From Christensenella sp. UBA6880 (lineage in GTDB: Bacteria; Bacillota; Clostridia; Christensenellales; CAG-917), in NCBI GenBank assembly GCA_002449145.1, contig DKCG01000024.1, forward strand, positions 9,826 through 73,825: DNA of 64,000 nucleotides, given 5' to 3'. The position numbers and the translations under genes are program-made. Each line of letters opens with the position of its first letter. Within the stretch, counting starts at the first letter, position 1. Under the pieces are notes generated by a model. That model had not been told where the DNA came from and searched no databases. It worked only from the letters and a program-made list of their open reading frames with translations. Of the stretch, positions 49,312 to 58,321 are shown piece after piece.

Positions 49312-50589
49312 ATGCCAAAGATAACCAAACTCAACGACATTGCAAAAAAACAAGGATTCAGGCTCGGCGACGACGTGCTGCGTATCGGCGGCTACAAAAT
49401 GGTCGACGAACTCGATTACCTTTTCTACGACAACGAAAAGAAATTTTCGGTGGATATTTTGCGCGACGGAAAAGAGCATACCGTAAAAGTCCACAAAAAA
49501 GAAGGGCAGTCGCTCGGACTCGAATTTGCAATCGATATGAAACCCGTCGTGTGCAAAAACAAGTGCATTTTTTGTTTCGTCGACCAACTTCCCAAAAATA
49601 TGCGCCCAAGCCTTTACGTCAAGGACGACGACTACCGCTACAGTTTTATGTGCGGCTCGTACGTCACTATGACCAACGTCACGGAAGAAGAAATTGAAAG
49701 AGTGATTCGCTTGAAACTCAGTCCGCTTTACATTTCCGTACACGCGTGGGACGACGATATAAGGACGTATATTCTCAAAAATCCAAACACGAGAAAGTTG
49801 CCCGACCAAATGCGCAGACTCGGCGCAAACGGCATAAAAATGCACACGCAACTCGTTGTCGTTCCCGACGTGAACGACGGCAAAGTGCTTGAAGACAGCA
49901 TACGAGGATTGCACTCGGTCGAGGGCGTGGAAACGGTTGCGGTCGTGCCCGTGGGTATGACGGGGCATAGAGAAACGCTTGCCAAACTCAAAGCCGTTGA
50001 CGAGCAGAATGCGAGAGACACCATAAAACTCGTCGAGGGATTGAACGCCGAATACGGCGGCAATTTTTGTTGGTGCAGCGACGAGTATTACGTCAAGGCG
50101 AACATAGACGTTCCGAGCAGTTCATACTACGGCGCGTTCGACCAAATCGAAAACGGCGTGGGACTTATCGCCGACTGGAAAGACAATTTCGAGTACAGCC
50201 TTTCGGAAGTGCCGACTATGAATCTCGGCAAAAAAATAGACCTCATAACGGGCGTATCGTTTGCGCCCATACTCAAAGAGTACGCAAAGAAACTCGAAGC
50301 AAAACTCGGTCTGAAAGCGGAAGTGCACGCAATCGTAAACAACTTTTTCGGCAAGAGTGTGACGGTTGCGGGGCTTGTGACTGCGGGCGATATAATCGAC
50401 CAAGTGGGCGGCGTAAAGTCGGACGCATTCGTGATTCCCGACAATATGCTTCGCGAATTTACCGACACTTTCCTCGACAACAAAACCGTCGAAGAAGTGG
50501 AAGCCGCACTCGGCGCGCCGATTATCGTCGTATCGCACAGCGGCAGCGACACGGCGCAAAAAATCGTCGAACACTTTGAAAACAAATAA
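49312..50589 (+). CDS. PDZ-radical SAM-like protein (DUF512 family)
   Basis: A 425-residue protein of unknown function. A short PDZ-like N-terminal domain (about 1-65, GFRLGDDVLRIGGYKMVDELDYLFYD) precedes CKNKCIFCFVDQLPKNMRPSLYVKDDDYRYSF. This is a CxxxCxxC cluster site of a radical SAM-type barrel, and the DUF512 domain follows. In many Clostridia this gene sits next to der, as here, so a link to ribosome maturation or another conserved process is suspected but unproven. AGGA before the ATG is a modest ribosome site. The 3' gap to der holds a 10-bp CGGTTTTGCG/CGCAAAACCG hairpin (50606-50634) without a T run, so the two genes may be co-transcribed. Confidence 0.85.
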   Translation: MPKITKLNDIAKKQGFRLGDDVLRIGGYKMVDELDYLFYDNEKKFSVDILRDGKEHTVKVHKKEGQSLGLEFAIDMKPVVCKNKCIFCFVDQLPKNMRPSLYVKDDDYRYSFMCGSYVTMTNVTEEEIERVIRLKLSPLYISVHAWDDDIRTYILKNPNTRKLPDQMRRLGANGIKMHTQLVVVPDVNDGKVLEDSIRGLHSVEGVETVAVVPVGMTGHRETLAKLKAVDEQNARDTIKLVEGLNAEYGGNFCWCSDEYYVKANIDVPSSSYYGAFDQIENGVGLIADWKDNFEYSLSEVPTMNLGKKIDLITGVSFAPILKEYAKKLEAKLGLKAEVHAIVNNFFGKSVTVAGLVTAGDIIDQVGGVKSDAFVIPDNMLREFTDTFLDNKTVEEVEAALGAPIIVVSHSGSDTAQKIVEHFENK

Positions 50590-50694
50590 AGAAAAACGAT
50601 AAAACCGGTTTTGCGGCAAAAGTTCGCAAAACCGATAAAAACGGCGTTTAATACGTCGAAAATAATAGATAAAATACGGAAACGGTGAAATAAT

Positions 50695-52011
50695 ATGAAA
50701 CCTTTGGTGGCAATCGTAGGAAGACCAAACGTCGGAAAATCGACGCTTTTCAACAGACTGGTAGGCGACAGAATCGCTATCGTCGAAAACATGCCCGGCG
50801 TAACTCGCGACAGAATTTATGCGGATTGCGAGTGGTGCGGCAGATCGTTTACGCTCATAGATACGGGCGGTCTCGAACTTAAAAGCGACGACGAAATGTG
50901 GGGACATATCCGCACGCAAGTGGAAATCGCTGTCGATACGGCAAATGCGATTTTGTACGTCGTTGACGGAAAAACCGGACTTACGACGGACGACAATCTC
51001 GTGTGTTCGTTTTTGAGGAAATCCAAACTTCCCGTAATTCTTGCGGTAAACAAAATCGACAACAACGATTTAAGCAACGTATACGACTTTTACGCACTCG
51101 GATTCGGCGAGCCTCACGCCGTCAGCGCAGAGCAGGGCAAGGGACTCGGCGATTTGCTCGACGCAATCCTCGAAGTTATACCCGAGCATATGGCGGACGA
51201 AGACCCGGAACGTATAAAAATCGCAATCGTAGGAAAGCCGAACGCGGGCAAGAGTTCGATCACCAACAGACTTTTGGGATACGATAGATGTATCGTCAGC
51301 GACATTGCGGGCACGACGCGCGACGCAATCGACACCGAACTCGACGTGGGCGAGGACAAGTACCTCATCATCGACACGGCAGGTATGCGCAAGAAAAAAG
51401 TCGTAAACGAGGACCTTGAAAGATACTCGGTTATGAGAAGTTTGCTCGCCGTGCGCAGGGCGGACGTGGTGCTCGTCGTGTGCGACGCAACCGAAGGTCT
51501 CACCGAGCAGGACGTCAAAATCGCAGGCTTCGTTCACGAGGAAGGCAAACCGTCCGTCATCGTTATGAACAAGTGGGATTTGGTGGACAAAAACACGCAC
51601 ACCATTTACGAATTCGAAAAGAAACTAAAAGAAGATTTGAAGTTTATGGATTATTTCAAATCCGTGTATATATCCGCGCTCAGCGGCAAGCGACTCGACA
51701 ATCTGCTCCCGCTTTGCAAAGAGGTCGTGGCAAATTCGAGAAAGCGTATCCCGACGGGACTTCTCAACGAAGTCGTGGGCGACGCTATCCGCATAAGCGA
51801 GCCGCCGTCCTATCTCGGCAAAAAACTCAAAATTTTCTACGTCACGCAAGTGTCCGTCGCGCCGCCGACTTTCGTGCTTAAAGTCAACGACCCCACGATT
51901 ATGCACTTCAGTTACAAACGCTATCTCGAAAACGCGTTGCGAAAGAGTTTCGACTTTTCTGGAACGCCTATCCGCTTGCTCGTCAGAGCCAACGGCGAAA
52001 GCGACAAATAA
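50695..52011 (+). CDS. der: Ribosome biogenesis GTPase Der (EngA)
   Basis: Essential GTPase of 50S subunit assembly, 438 residues with two tandem G domains. The first has GRPNVGKSTLFN (residues 8-19), DTGGLE and NKID. The second has GKPNAGKSSITN, DTAGMRKK and NKWD. The C-terminal KH-like domain (about 355-438, VVGDAIRISEPPSYLGKKLKIFY) completes the architecture. GGTGA lies seven bases upstream of the ATG. It follows DUF512 in the order common in Clostridia; the usual plsY-gpsA neighbours are not downstream here. Confidence 0.96.
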   Translation: MKPLVAIVGRPNVGKSTLFNRLVGDRIAIVENMPGVTRDRIYADCEWCGRSFTLIDTGGLELKSDDEMWGHIRTQVEIAVDTANAILYVVDGKTGLTTDDNLVCSFLRKSKLPVILAVNKIDNNDLSNVYDFYALGFGEPHAVSAEQGKGLGDLLDAILEVIPEHMADEDPERIKIAIVGKPNAGKSSITNRLLGYDRCIVSDIAGTTRDAIDTELDVGEDKYLIIDTAGMRKKKVVNEDLERYSVMRSLLAVRRADVVLVVCDATEGLTEQDVKIAGFVHEEGKPSVIVMNKWDLVDKNTHTIYEFEKKLKEDLKFMDYFKSVYISALSGKRLDNLLPLCKEVVANSRKRIPTGLLNEVVGDAIRISEPPSYLGKKLKIFYVTQVSVAPPTFVLKVNDPTIMHFSYKRYLENALRKSFDFSGTPIRLLVRANGESDK

Positions 52012-52205
52012 CGGCGACGAATTGCGATTTTTCCGTGCGTTTAATTAAAGAAAATTAACGTCGAAAAACTGCTCGAAAACGATTGCCGAATAGGCGATTC
52101 GGTGATATATTCTTACGCGTGATAAAAAGACGCGGAAAAGCGTGCGCCGCTTGCGGCACTCTTTGAGCGCGCGCGACGTATAGTGTACAAGTGTAGAGGT
52201 GTAAT

Positions 52206-53501
52206 ATGAATTACAATTCATTGCCCGCAGACGAACTCGAAAAACTGCTTAAACAAGAGCAAAAAGCCTACAAAAAACTGCAAAAAGCCGACAGAAGCGT
52301 GGATATGACGAGAGGCAAGCCTTCAAAAGAGCAACTCGACATCGCTATGCCTATGCTCGAAAATGCCGCAAAATGCGACTTTTTTATGAGCGGCGTGGAC
52401 GCGAGAAACTACGGCGAACCCGCAGGCGTAAAGCAGGCAAGAGAACTTTTCGGCGAACTTTTGGGCGTGAAAGCGGACGAAGTTATCGCCCTTGACGGCT
52501 CGTCGCTCGACATTATGTATAACGTTGTGCAGTTTGCAATGCAATTCGGCGTTTTGGGGTCTACGCCTTGGAACAAACTCGAAAAAGTCAAATTCATTTG
52601 CCCTGCGCCCGGTTACGACAGACATTTCGCCATTTGCGAAAACTTCGGCATAGATATGATAACCGTGCCTATGCTTTCGGACGGTCCGGATATGGACCTC
52701 GTCGAGCAACTCGTGCGCGACGACGAGAGCGTAAAGGGCATTTGGTGCGTGCCGAAATACTCGAATCCGACGGGTATCGTGTTCTCGGACAAAGTGGTCG
52801 AGCGTATGGCGAACCTCAAGCCAAAAGCGAAAGATTTTCGCGTTTTCTGGGATAACGCATATTGCGTACACTCGCTCTACGACACCGACGACAAACTCAA
52901 AAACATCTTCGACGTTGCAAGAAAAGCAGGCACGCTCGATATGATATACTGCTTCGCTTCCACCGCAAAAATCACGTTTGCCGGCAGCGGCGTAGCAGTG
53001 TTTGCTTCCTCTCAAAACAACGTGAAAGATATGCTCAAACGTCTTTCTTTCAAGAGAATCAATCCCAACAAGGTCAATCAGATTTTGCACGTCGAGTTTT
53101 TGAAAAACGTCGACAACATAAAGAAGATTATGGCGCAACACGCGGCGATTCTTCGTCCGAAGTTCGACCTTTTCAGAGTGAGAATGGAAGAAGCGTTCCC
53201 CGACGACCAAAACGTGACGTGGTCAACGCCGAGAGGGGGCTATTTCATTTCCCTCGACGTTCAGGGCGCGGCAAAGCGCATCGTGGAACTTGCAAACGAG
53301 GCAGGCGTAAAGTTTACGGCGGCAGGTTCGACGTTCCCGTACAGAATAGACGACAACGACGCTAACATTCGTATCGCGCCGAGCGTACCCTCGCTTGAAG
53401 AAATGGATTTTGCAATCGACGTGCTTATAAGTTCGATAAAGATTGCGCTTATTGAAGAGAGTTTGAAAATTGCGACTGACGACGCTTTTTTTAATGAATA
53501 A
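52206..53501 (+). CDS. Aspartate aminotransferase-like PLP enzyme (PF12897-type class I aminotransferase)
   Basis: A 431-residue fold-type I aminotransferase. DMTRGKPSKEQLDI, NYGEPAGVKQARELFGELL, CPAPGYDRHFAI, WCVPKYSNPTGIVFSD and FWDNAYCVHSL are visible, with the PLP lysine in FASTAKITFAGSGVAVF and a substrate Arg region in NIRIAPSVPSLEEMDFA. These details fit the subgroup annotated as alanine-glyoxylate/aspartate aminotransferase (MocR-like, without a DNA-binding domain). The probable role is aspartate-oxaloacetate transamination; specificity is inferred. AGAGGTG is the ribosome site. It is a single gene, ended by the terminator at 53604-53640. The 194-nt gap before it shows nothing definite. 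Confidence 0.85.
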   Translation: MNYNSLPADELEKLLKQEQKAYKKLQKADRSVDMTRGKPSKEQLDIAMPMLENAAKCDFFMSGVDARNYGEPAGVKQARELFGELLGVKADEVIALDGSSLDIMYNVVQFAMQFGVLGSTPWNKLEKVKFICPAPGYDRHFAICENFGIDMITVPMLSDGPDMDLVEQLVRDDESVKGIWCVPKYSNPTGIVFSDKVVERMANLKPKAKDFRVFWDNAYCVHSLYDTDDKLKNIFDVARKAGTLDMIYCFASTAKITFAGSGVAVFASSQNNVKDMLKRLSFKRINPNKVNQILHVEFLKNVDNIKKIMAQHAAILRPKFDLFRVRMEEAFPDDQNVTWSTPRGGYFISLDVQGAAKRIVELANEAGVKFTAAGSTFPYRIDDNDANIRIAPSVPSLEEMDFAIDVLISSIKIALIEESLKIATDDAFFNE

Positions 53502-53603
53502 TAAATCGGCAATCTATAATTGCGAGCGGTTTTTCAAACGAAAATCGAGTTTGCTTGTAGATCGAACGAAGAATAAACTTAGAGATTAATAGAAGACTAA
53601 AAT

Positions 53604-53640
53604 AAAAACTCGTCGCATCGTTTGTTGCGACGAGTTTTTA
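53604..53640. terminator. Bidirectional terminator between the aminotransferase and metQ
   Basis: AAAAACTCGTCGCA, an 8-nt loop and TGCGACGAGTTTTT: a strong stem with A and T runs, placed between convergent genes. Confidence 0.92.
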
Positions 53641-53660
53641 TATTTTAATATTGGATATGT

Positions 53661-54563
53661 TTATGCAATATTGCCTCTTAAATCTATTTGAGTGGTAGAA
53701 TCGCAGGTCATTGCACCGAGATACTTGGTCTTGAAGTAATCCGCCACTTCTTTTGAAAGCATTACGTCGGTGAGTGCGTCGATTTTCGCTTTGTATTCTG
53801 CATTGTTTTTATAATCGTCAAGTCTTGCCGCAATAACGTTTGCCTTGCCCGAAACCTGCGCCGGATCGTCTTCAACCGCGGCACGTCTGTCGGACGAAAT
53901 TTTTCCCGTATATGCGGTGTTGCAGGGAAGAAGTGCGAAATCATAGTCGCTCATAGAAGAAACAAGCAAATTTTCGGCTACGAGAGTAACGGTGACGGAT
54001 TTGTCTTTGCTCGTCCAAGTTTTGGCTGCTTTGCCGATGTTAAGGTTGTCGCCCGCAGCGTTCACGGGGAAGTTGTCGCCTTCGGTTTCTCTGCTTATCA
54101 CGCCTTTTTGTTCAAGCAATTGAAATGCTCTTATCGCATTGGAAACATCGTCGCATATTTCAAATGTTTTGCCTGCGGTAACGGCAGTGCCTACCGCTGC
54201 TTTTCCGTAGTAAATTCCCAACGGTTCGTAGTGTACTTTGCAAGTGGCGAAAAGTTTTGTTTTTCCGGTGTATGCGTTGAGATAAGGTATGTGTTGGAAG
54301 TAATTTGCGTCATAGTCGCCGTTTGCAACCGCGTCGTTTTGCATCGTCCAGTCGAGAACAGTGACTTTTAAGGTGTAACCTTTTTTTGCGAGTTCACTCT
54401 TGACGACGCCGTTAAGAACTTCCGCATGAGGCACGTCGGATGCGCAAACGCTTATTTCCTTTGCGGAATTGTTCGAACAACCGCCGGCAAAGCAAACCGT
54501 CAATACGGTTGCCGCCAGAATGAAGACGGTGCAAATGCTTTTCAAAATCTTTTTCTTATTCAT
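53661..54563 (-). CDS. metQ: Methionine ABC transporter substrate-binding lipoprotein
   Basis: A 300-residue NlpA/MetQ-family lipoprotein. The signal peptide ends in the lipobox CFAGGC, and the Cys at about residue 29 would be lipidated. The mature part shows the family features VCASDVPHAEVL, VLDWTMQNDAVANGDYDANYFQHIPYLNAY, LGIYYGKA, and the C-terminal DALTDVMLSKEVADYFKTKYLGA. The usual TFAGGDG-like motif region is diverged. It overlaps metI by ATGA and is last in the operon. Methionine as substrate is supported by the Met-containing leader and attenuator upstream of metN. Confidence 0.9.
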   Translation of the reverse strand: MNKKKILKSICTVFILAATVLTVCFAGGCSNNSAKEISVCASDVPHAEVLNGVVKSELAKKGYTLKVTVLDWTMQNDAVANGDYDANYFQHIPYLNAYTGKTKLFATCKVHYEPLGIYYGKAAVGTAVTAGKTFEICDDVSNAIRAFQLLEQKGVISRETEGDNFPVNAAGDNLNIGKAAKTWTSKDKSVTVTLVAENLLVSSMSDYDFALLPCNTAYTGKISSDRRAAVEDDPAQVSGKANVIAARLDDYKNNAEYKAKIDALTDVMLSKEVADYFKTKYLGAMTCDSTTQIDLRGNIA

Positions 54564-55231
54564 TTCAATAATCTCCTTTTATCTAATAATTTTGCTATTT
54601 TAAGTCCTGCTTCCTGAATGATTTGGACTATTATAACCACAATGACAATAAGCACCCAGAACGAAGGGGAAGAGAGATAATCCCCGGTGTTCCTCGTGTA
54701 GAACGTATAGACGCCGGAAATAAGCCCTCCTGCGCCGATGTTATATGCAAACGACGTGTACCCCAAAATGCTCACCGCAACCACGGCAACGCCGGTGATA
54801 AGCGAAACTTTTGCTTCGGGCAAAATAACTTTGGTTATGAGTTGAAAATCCGTTGCGCCGAGCGATTTGACCGCTTCTATTTCGCCTGCAGGCACTTCGG
54901 CAAGCGATTGCTCAACCATTCTCGCAACAAATCCGAATGCGCATACGGTCATAGGAATTATTATAGTAAACCATTCCCCAGTGCCTTTTCCAAACCATGC
55001 TCTCGTCCATGGTATGCAAAGCACGATGACGATAAGGCAAGGCACCGAACGCAGAATGTTTACTGCAAGTCCTAACGTAAAATTCAACCACCTGCAGGGC
55101 TTCAATCCGTGTTTGCTCGTTGCGTTCAAAAGTATGCCGCAAGGAAGTCCGAGAATATAGGCAAACAATGTGGACAGCAATGTCATTGCAAGCGTTTCGC
55201 CCGTCATGGTCATTATTTCAGCAAAAGTCAT
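54560..55231 (-). CDS. metI: Methionine ABC transporter permease
   Basis: A 223-residue integral membrane protein with about five helices. It begins FAEIMTMTGETLAMTLLSTLFAYILGLPCGILL. It contains the EAA loop ALVEVPAGEIEAVKSLGATDFQLITKVILPEA in the form SLAEVPAGEIEAVKSLGAT, which contacts MetN, and ends with YTRNTGDYLSSPSFWVLIVIVVIIVQIIQEAG, as MetI does. The ATG at 55231 is chosen because GAGGAGG lies nine bases upstream; the longer frame to 55270 has no such site. It overlaps the metN end by 14 nt and metQ by 4 nt. Confidence 0.92.
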   Translation of the reverse strand: MTFAEIMTMTGETLAMTLLSTLFAYILGLPCGILLNATSKHGLKPCRWLNFTLGLAVNILRSVPCLIVIVLCIPWTRAWFGKGTGEWFTIIIPMTVCAFGFVARMVEQSLAEVPAGEIEAVKSLGATDFQLITKVILPEAKVSLITGVAVVAVSILGYTSFAYNIGAGGLISGVYTFYTRNTGDYLSSPSFWVLIVIVVIIVQIIQEAGLKIAKLLDKRRLLK

Positions 55232-56210
55232 CGCTTTCAACCTCCTCGAATGGAATCCCTTTTTTGTCAAGATAATCGCAGAGTTTTTTTATGTCTTCGT
55301 CATAATAGGGAAGTCTGAAAATAATCTGCCCGTATGTCTTGCCGTTGATTGCTTTCGTTTCGGCGTAGAACACGGAAAGCAAAATATTGCACTCTTGTAT
55401 GATGTTGGTTATTATGGGCTTGTCTGTGGTGCCGTCGAACATCAGTTTTACGAGTTTTTCACCTTTTATGCCGGCGTTTATTTTGCCCGAGTAGATAAGT
55501 TTTTTTGCAATCGGTTCTTTTGGGGAAAGGAACACGTCTTGCAAATCTCCTTGCGTAACGATTTCCGATTTGTCTATTATCGCTACTTTGTTGCAAATTG
55601 CTTCTATCACGGACATCTGGTGAGATATTATCACAATCGTAAGATTGAGCGATTTGTTGAGTTCTTTCAGAAGTTCGAGAATAGACTTTGTGGTTTCGGG
55701 GTCGAGTGCGGAAGTAGCTTCGTCGCACAAAAGCACTTTCGGATCTGTCATAAGTGCGCGCGCTATCGCAACTCGTTGTTGTTGCCCTCCGGAAAGTTCC
55801 GAGGGATACGCTTTGAGTTTGTCGCCGAGTCCGACCGTTTCCAAAAGCCTGATTGCCTTTTGTTTTCTGTTTTCGTCGCCGCTTATTTCGCCGGCAAGTT
55901 CCACGTTTTTCAACACGTTTCTTTGCTGAAGAAGGTTGAATTGCTGAAAAATCATCGAAACTTTTCTGCGTATGGTTCTCAGCCTCTTTTTGTTGGCGCC
56001 GACGAGATCCTCGCCGTCTATAATAACACTGCCGCAAGTCGGCTTTTCAAGCAGATTTATGCATCTGACGAGAGTGCTTTTCCCCGCGCCGGACAAGCCG
56101 ATTATTCCGAAAATATCGCCGTCGTCTATTTTTAGGTTTATGTTGTGTAGTGCGGTAAAGTCACCCGATTTTGAAGGATAGACTTTGCCGAGGTTTATAA
56201 GTTCGATCAT
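55218..56210 (-). CDS. metN: Methionine ABC transporter ATP-binding protein
   Basis: A 330-residue ABC ATPase. Walker A is GLSGAGKSTLVR, the Q-loop is MIFQQFNLL, the signature is LSGGQQQRVAIARAL, Walker B is VLLCDEATSALDP, and the switch His is in IIISHQMSVI. The C-terminal 90 residues form a NIL/ACT-like domain (LVKLMFDGTTDKPIITNIIQECNILLSVF...), which in the family binds methionine and inhibits transport. GGGAGAG before the ATG at 56210 sets the start. It is first in metN-metI-metQ and is controlled by the attenuator immediately upstream. Confidence 0.94.
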   Translation of the reverse strand: MIELINLGKVYPSKSGDFTALHNINLKIDDGDIFGIIGLSGAGKSTLVRCINLLEKPTCGSVIIDGEDLVGANKKRLRTIRRKVSMIFQQFNLLQQRNVLKNVELAGEISGDENRKQKAIRLLETVGLGDKLKAYPSELSGGQQQRVAIARALMTDPKVLLCDEATSALDPETTKSILELLKELNKSLNLTIVIISHQMSVIEAICNKVAIIDKSEIVTQGDLQDVFLSPKEPIAKKLIYSGKINAGIKGEKLVKLMFDGTTDKPIITNIIQECNILLSVFYAETKAINGKTYGQIIFRLPYYDEDIKKLCDYLDKKGIPFEEVESDDFC

Positions 56211-56230
56211 TATAAACTCTCCCGTAATTA

Positions 56231-56266
56231 ATAAAAGCCCGGAACTTAACGAAAAAGTCCCGGGCA
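56231..56266 (-). terminator. Attenuator terminator of the metNIQ operon
   Basis: Minus strand: TGCCCGGGAC (56266-56257), a loop, GTTCCGGGC (56245-56237), then TTTTATT. The stem has one G-U pair. The upstream segment GTCTCGGGCA (56335-56326) can pair instead with the 5' arm, which would form an antiterminator. Confidence 0.8.
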
Positions 56267-56283
56267 AAATTTTGCATTAAGGC

Positions 56284-56373
56284 TTATTTTTCCGAAGAGC
56301 AATCGGAAAAATGCCCGTGCATAAATGCCCGAGACGTTAACATTCGCATTCCGAATTCAAAATGTTTCTTCAT
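56284..56373 (-). CDS. Met-containing leader peptide of the metNIQ attenuator (29 residues)
   Basis: A short frame, ATG at 56373 to TAA at 56284, with AGGAG 11 nt upstream. The peptide starts MKKHFEFGMRMLTSRAF and has four Met codons (residues 1, 9, 11, 18), three of them internal and close together. Its Met codons lie just upstream of and within the segment that can form the antiterminator with the attenuator 5' arm. The last codons form a 10-bp hairpin ATTTTTCCGA/TCGGAAAAAT. This fits a ribosome-stalling sensor of Met-tRNA supply: stalling would favour antitermination and importer synthesis. Translation and the direction of the response are inferred. Confidence 0.7.
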   Translation of the reverse strand: MKKHFEFGMRMLTSRAFMHGHFSDCSSEK

Positions 56374-56428
56374 AACGATTGCCACTCCTGAAAGATTTCA
56401 AAAATCGATTTCCGTTTTTGATAGAATC

Positions 56429-56458
56429 ATATTATCATCGCCAGCACAAAGTTGTCAA
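56429..56458 (-). promoter_or_regulatory. Promoter of the met leader and metNIQ
   Basis: Minus strand: perfect TTGACA (56458-56453), then GATAAT with a 16-nt spacer or TAATAT with an 18-nt spacer (56436-56429). It is the only good promoter upstream of the leader peptide. Confidence 0.78.
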
Positions 56459-56547
56459 TCGTTTTTTTGACGATATTTCAGATAAGACGAGTAGAGAAAA
56501 CTTTGGCGATTTTTTTGAGATTATTAAAATCGTCAGAACTTTTTTTG

Positions 56548-56576
56548 CATATTCAATGAGGATTATTCATAGAGTT
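56548..56576 (+). promoter_or_regulatory. SigmaE-like promoter of spoIVA
   Basis: GCATATT (56548-56554), a 14-nt spacer and CATAGAGT (56569-56576) resemble the SigmaE pattern of an ATATT -35 with CATACA-T at -10. The start codon follows 24 nt later. SigmaE control of spoIVA is established in Bacillus subtilis. Confidence 0.65.
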
Positions 56577-56600
56577 TAGCAAACAGAATCGGAGGAGTTT

Positions 56601-58079
56601 ATGGATAAATTTGACCTTTATCGCGATATTGCCTCACGAACCGGCGGCGATATTTACGTCGGTGTCGTAGGCCCCGTGCGTACCGGCAAGTCTACGCTTA
56701 TCAAACAAGTGATGCAACAATTCGTCATCGACGGCATCGCAAATCCCGACGAACGCTCGCGCGCAATCGACGAAATTCCGCAGTCCGCTGACGGCAAAAC
56801 CATTATGACCACGCAACCGAGATTCGTTCCAAACGAGGCGGTCAGAGTGTCCGTGGGCGAGAATATCGCCGTCAATATGCGCCTTATAGATTGCGTGGGT
56901 TATCTCGTGGACGGCGCGCTCGGCGCGGAAGAAGACGGCAAAGAACGTATGGTTTCCACGCCGTGGTCGAGCGAAGATATGCCTTTTTCAAAAGCCGCCG
57001 AAATCGGCACGCAAAAGGTTATAAAAGAGCATAGCACGATTGCGCTTGCAGTCACCACGGACGGTAGTTTCGGCTCGATATCGAGGCAAGACTACGTCAA
57101 GGCAGAGGAAAGAGTCATATCCGAACTCAAAGAGTGCAAAAAGCCGTTCGTCATCGTCCTCAACGTTGCCGACGTCAACGCTCAAAGCGCGCTTGACCTC
57201 AAAGACGAACTCGAAAAGAAGTACGACGCGCCCGTTATCGTCAAAAACGCGTTGACCCTCGACGAGAACGACATCAGCGAGATTCTCGAAACGATATTGC
57301 TTGAATTTTCCGTCAAAACCATAGACTTCGATTTGCCGCGCTGGGTGCAGGCTTTGCCTATGGATTGCGACGTCGTGCGCGAAATCGTGGACAGAGTGAA
57401 AAATATGCTCGACGACATCGACAAGATGCGCGACTACGACAAAATCGACGCGTACTTCGAGAATGCGGAGTTCTGGAAACAACCGTCCGCAATCAGCCTC
57501 GACGCAGGAAAGGGCAGAGTGCAAGTGAAGATGGCAACGGGCGACGACGTGTTCTTTAAGGTTGCGAGCGAGCAATGCGGCATAGACGTCAAGGACGATT
57601 TCGACTTGCTTTGCGAACTCAAAACGCTTTGCAAAGACAGAGAAAAGATACAAAAAATTCAATCCGCAATGGAACAGGTGGAAACGCTCGGCTACGGAAT
57701 CGTTGCGCCCACTCTCGACGAAATCGAACTCAAAGAACCCGAAATCTTGCGACAAGGTCAGCAATACGGCGTGAAACTCTCGGCAAAAGCACCGTCCCTT
57801 CACATAATGAAAGTGGACGTCGAAACCGAAGTCAGCCCCATTATCGGAAGCGAGCAACAAAGCAAAGATATGGTCGAGGGTATGCTTCAAGACTTTGAAA
57901 GCGACAAGCAAGCGATTATGAACACCAACATTTTCGGAAGGTCGCTCTCGACGCTCGTCGCAGACGGAATCAACAACAAATTGCAAACCGTACCCACCGA
58001 CGCAGAGCAGAAACTTCGCAAAACTTTGGGACGTATCGTCAACGAGGGAAAAGGCGGCGTAATTTGTATCTTGTTGTAA
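56601..58079 (+). CDS. spoIVA: Stage IV sporulation protein A
   Basis: A 492-residue ATPase that polymerises on the forespore surface and forms the basement layer of the spore coat. The N-terminus DLYRDIASRTGGDIYVGVVGPVRTGKSTLIK contains the Walker A loop GPVRTGKST (about residues 24-32). MRLIDCVGYLVDGALG, MVSTPWSSEDMPFSKAAEIGTQKVI and the C-terminal end GRIVNEGKGGVICILL are hallmark SpoIVA sequences. GGAGGAG is the ribosome site, and a SigmaE-like promoter precedes it. Its presence is the best evidence that the organism makes, or descends from makers of, endospores. It lies divergent from the met operon. Confidence 0.97.
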   Translation: MDKFDLYRDIASRTGGDIYVGVVGPVRTGKSTLIKQVMQQFVIDGIANPDERSRAIDEIPQSADGKTIMTTQPRFVPNEAVRVSVGENIAVNMRLIDCVGYLVDGALGAEEDGKERMVSTPWSSEDMPFSKAAEIGTQKVIKEHSTIALAVTTDGSFGSISRQDYVKAEERVISELKECKKPFVIVLNVADVNAQSALDLKDELEKKYDAPVIVKNALTLDENDISEILETILLEFSVKTIDFDLPRWVQALPMDCDVVREIVDRVKNMLDDIDKMRDYDKIDAYFENAEFWKQPSAISLDAGKGRVQVKMATGDDVFFKVASEQCGIDVKDDFDLLCELKTLCKDREKIQKIQSAMEQVETLGYGIVAPTLDEIELKEPEILRQGQQYGVKLSAKAPSLHIMKVDVETEVSPIIGSEQQSKDMVEGMLQDFESDKQAIMNTNIFGRSLSTLVADGINNKLQTVPTDAEQKLRKTLGRIVNEGKGGVICILL

Positions 58080-58121
58080 CAAAACGCAGTTTACAATACC
58101 GTTTGTAAAGGATAAAACACG

Positions 58122-58162
58122 AAATCCGTCGACAAAGCGATTTGTCGGCGGATTTTGTTTTG
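58122..58162 (+). terminator. Terminator of spoIVA
   Basis: AATCCGTCGACAAA, loop GCGA, TTTGTCGGCGGATT, then TTGTTTTG: a 14-bp stem with one G-U pair. Confidence 0.85.
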
Positions 58163-58255
58163 AGTTTGCAAAGCGCGGAATCGAGAAGACGAAAACGAAA
58201 AAAACTATGCAAATTCGATATATTGTATCGACATTATTTTTTATATTATATTTAT

Positions 58256-58284
58256 TTGACTTTACGAAAAACAAATTCTAAAAT
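58256..58284 (+). promoter_or_regulatory. Promoter of the MATE gene
   Basis: TTGACT (58256-58261), a 17-nt spacer and TAAAAT (58279-58284). The ATG lies 38 nt further on. Confidence 0.7.
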
Positions 58285-58321
58285 ATGGGCGCAATAAAGT
58301 TAATGTAAAAGAAGGCATCGT

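Noticed and set aside
56221..56400. SAM riboswitch or T-box upstream of metN
   Set aside because: Neither the SAM-I core nor the T-box GGTGG sequence is present. The sequence instead fits a leader-peptide attenuator.
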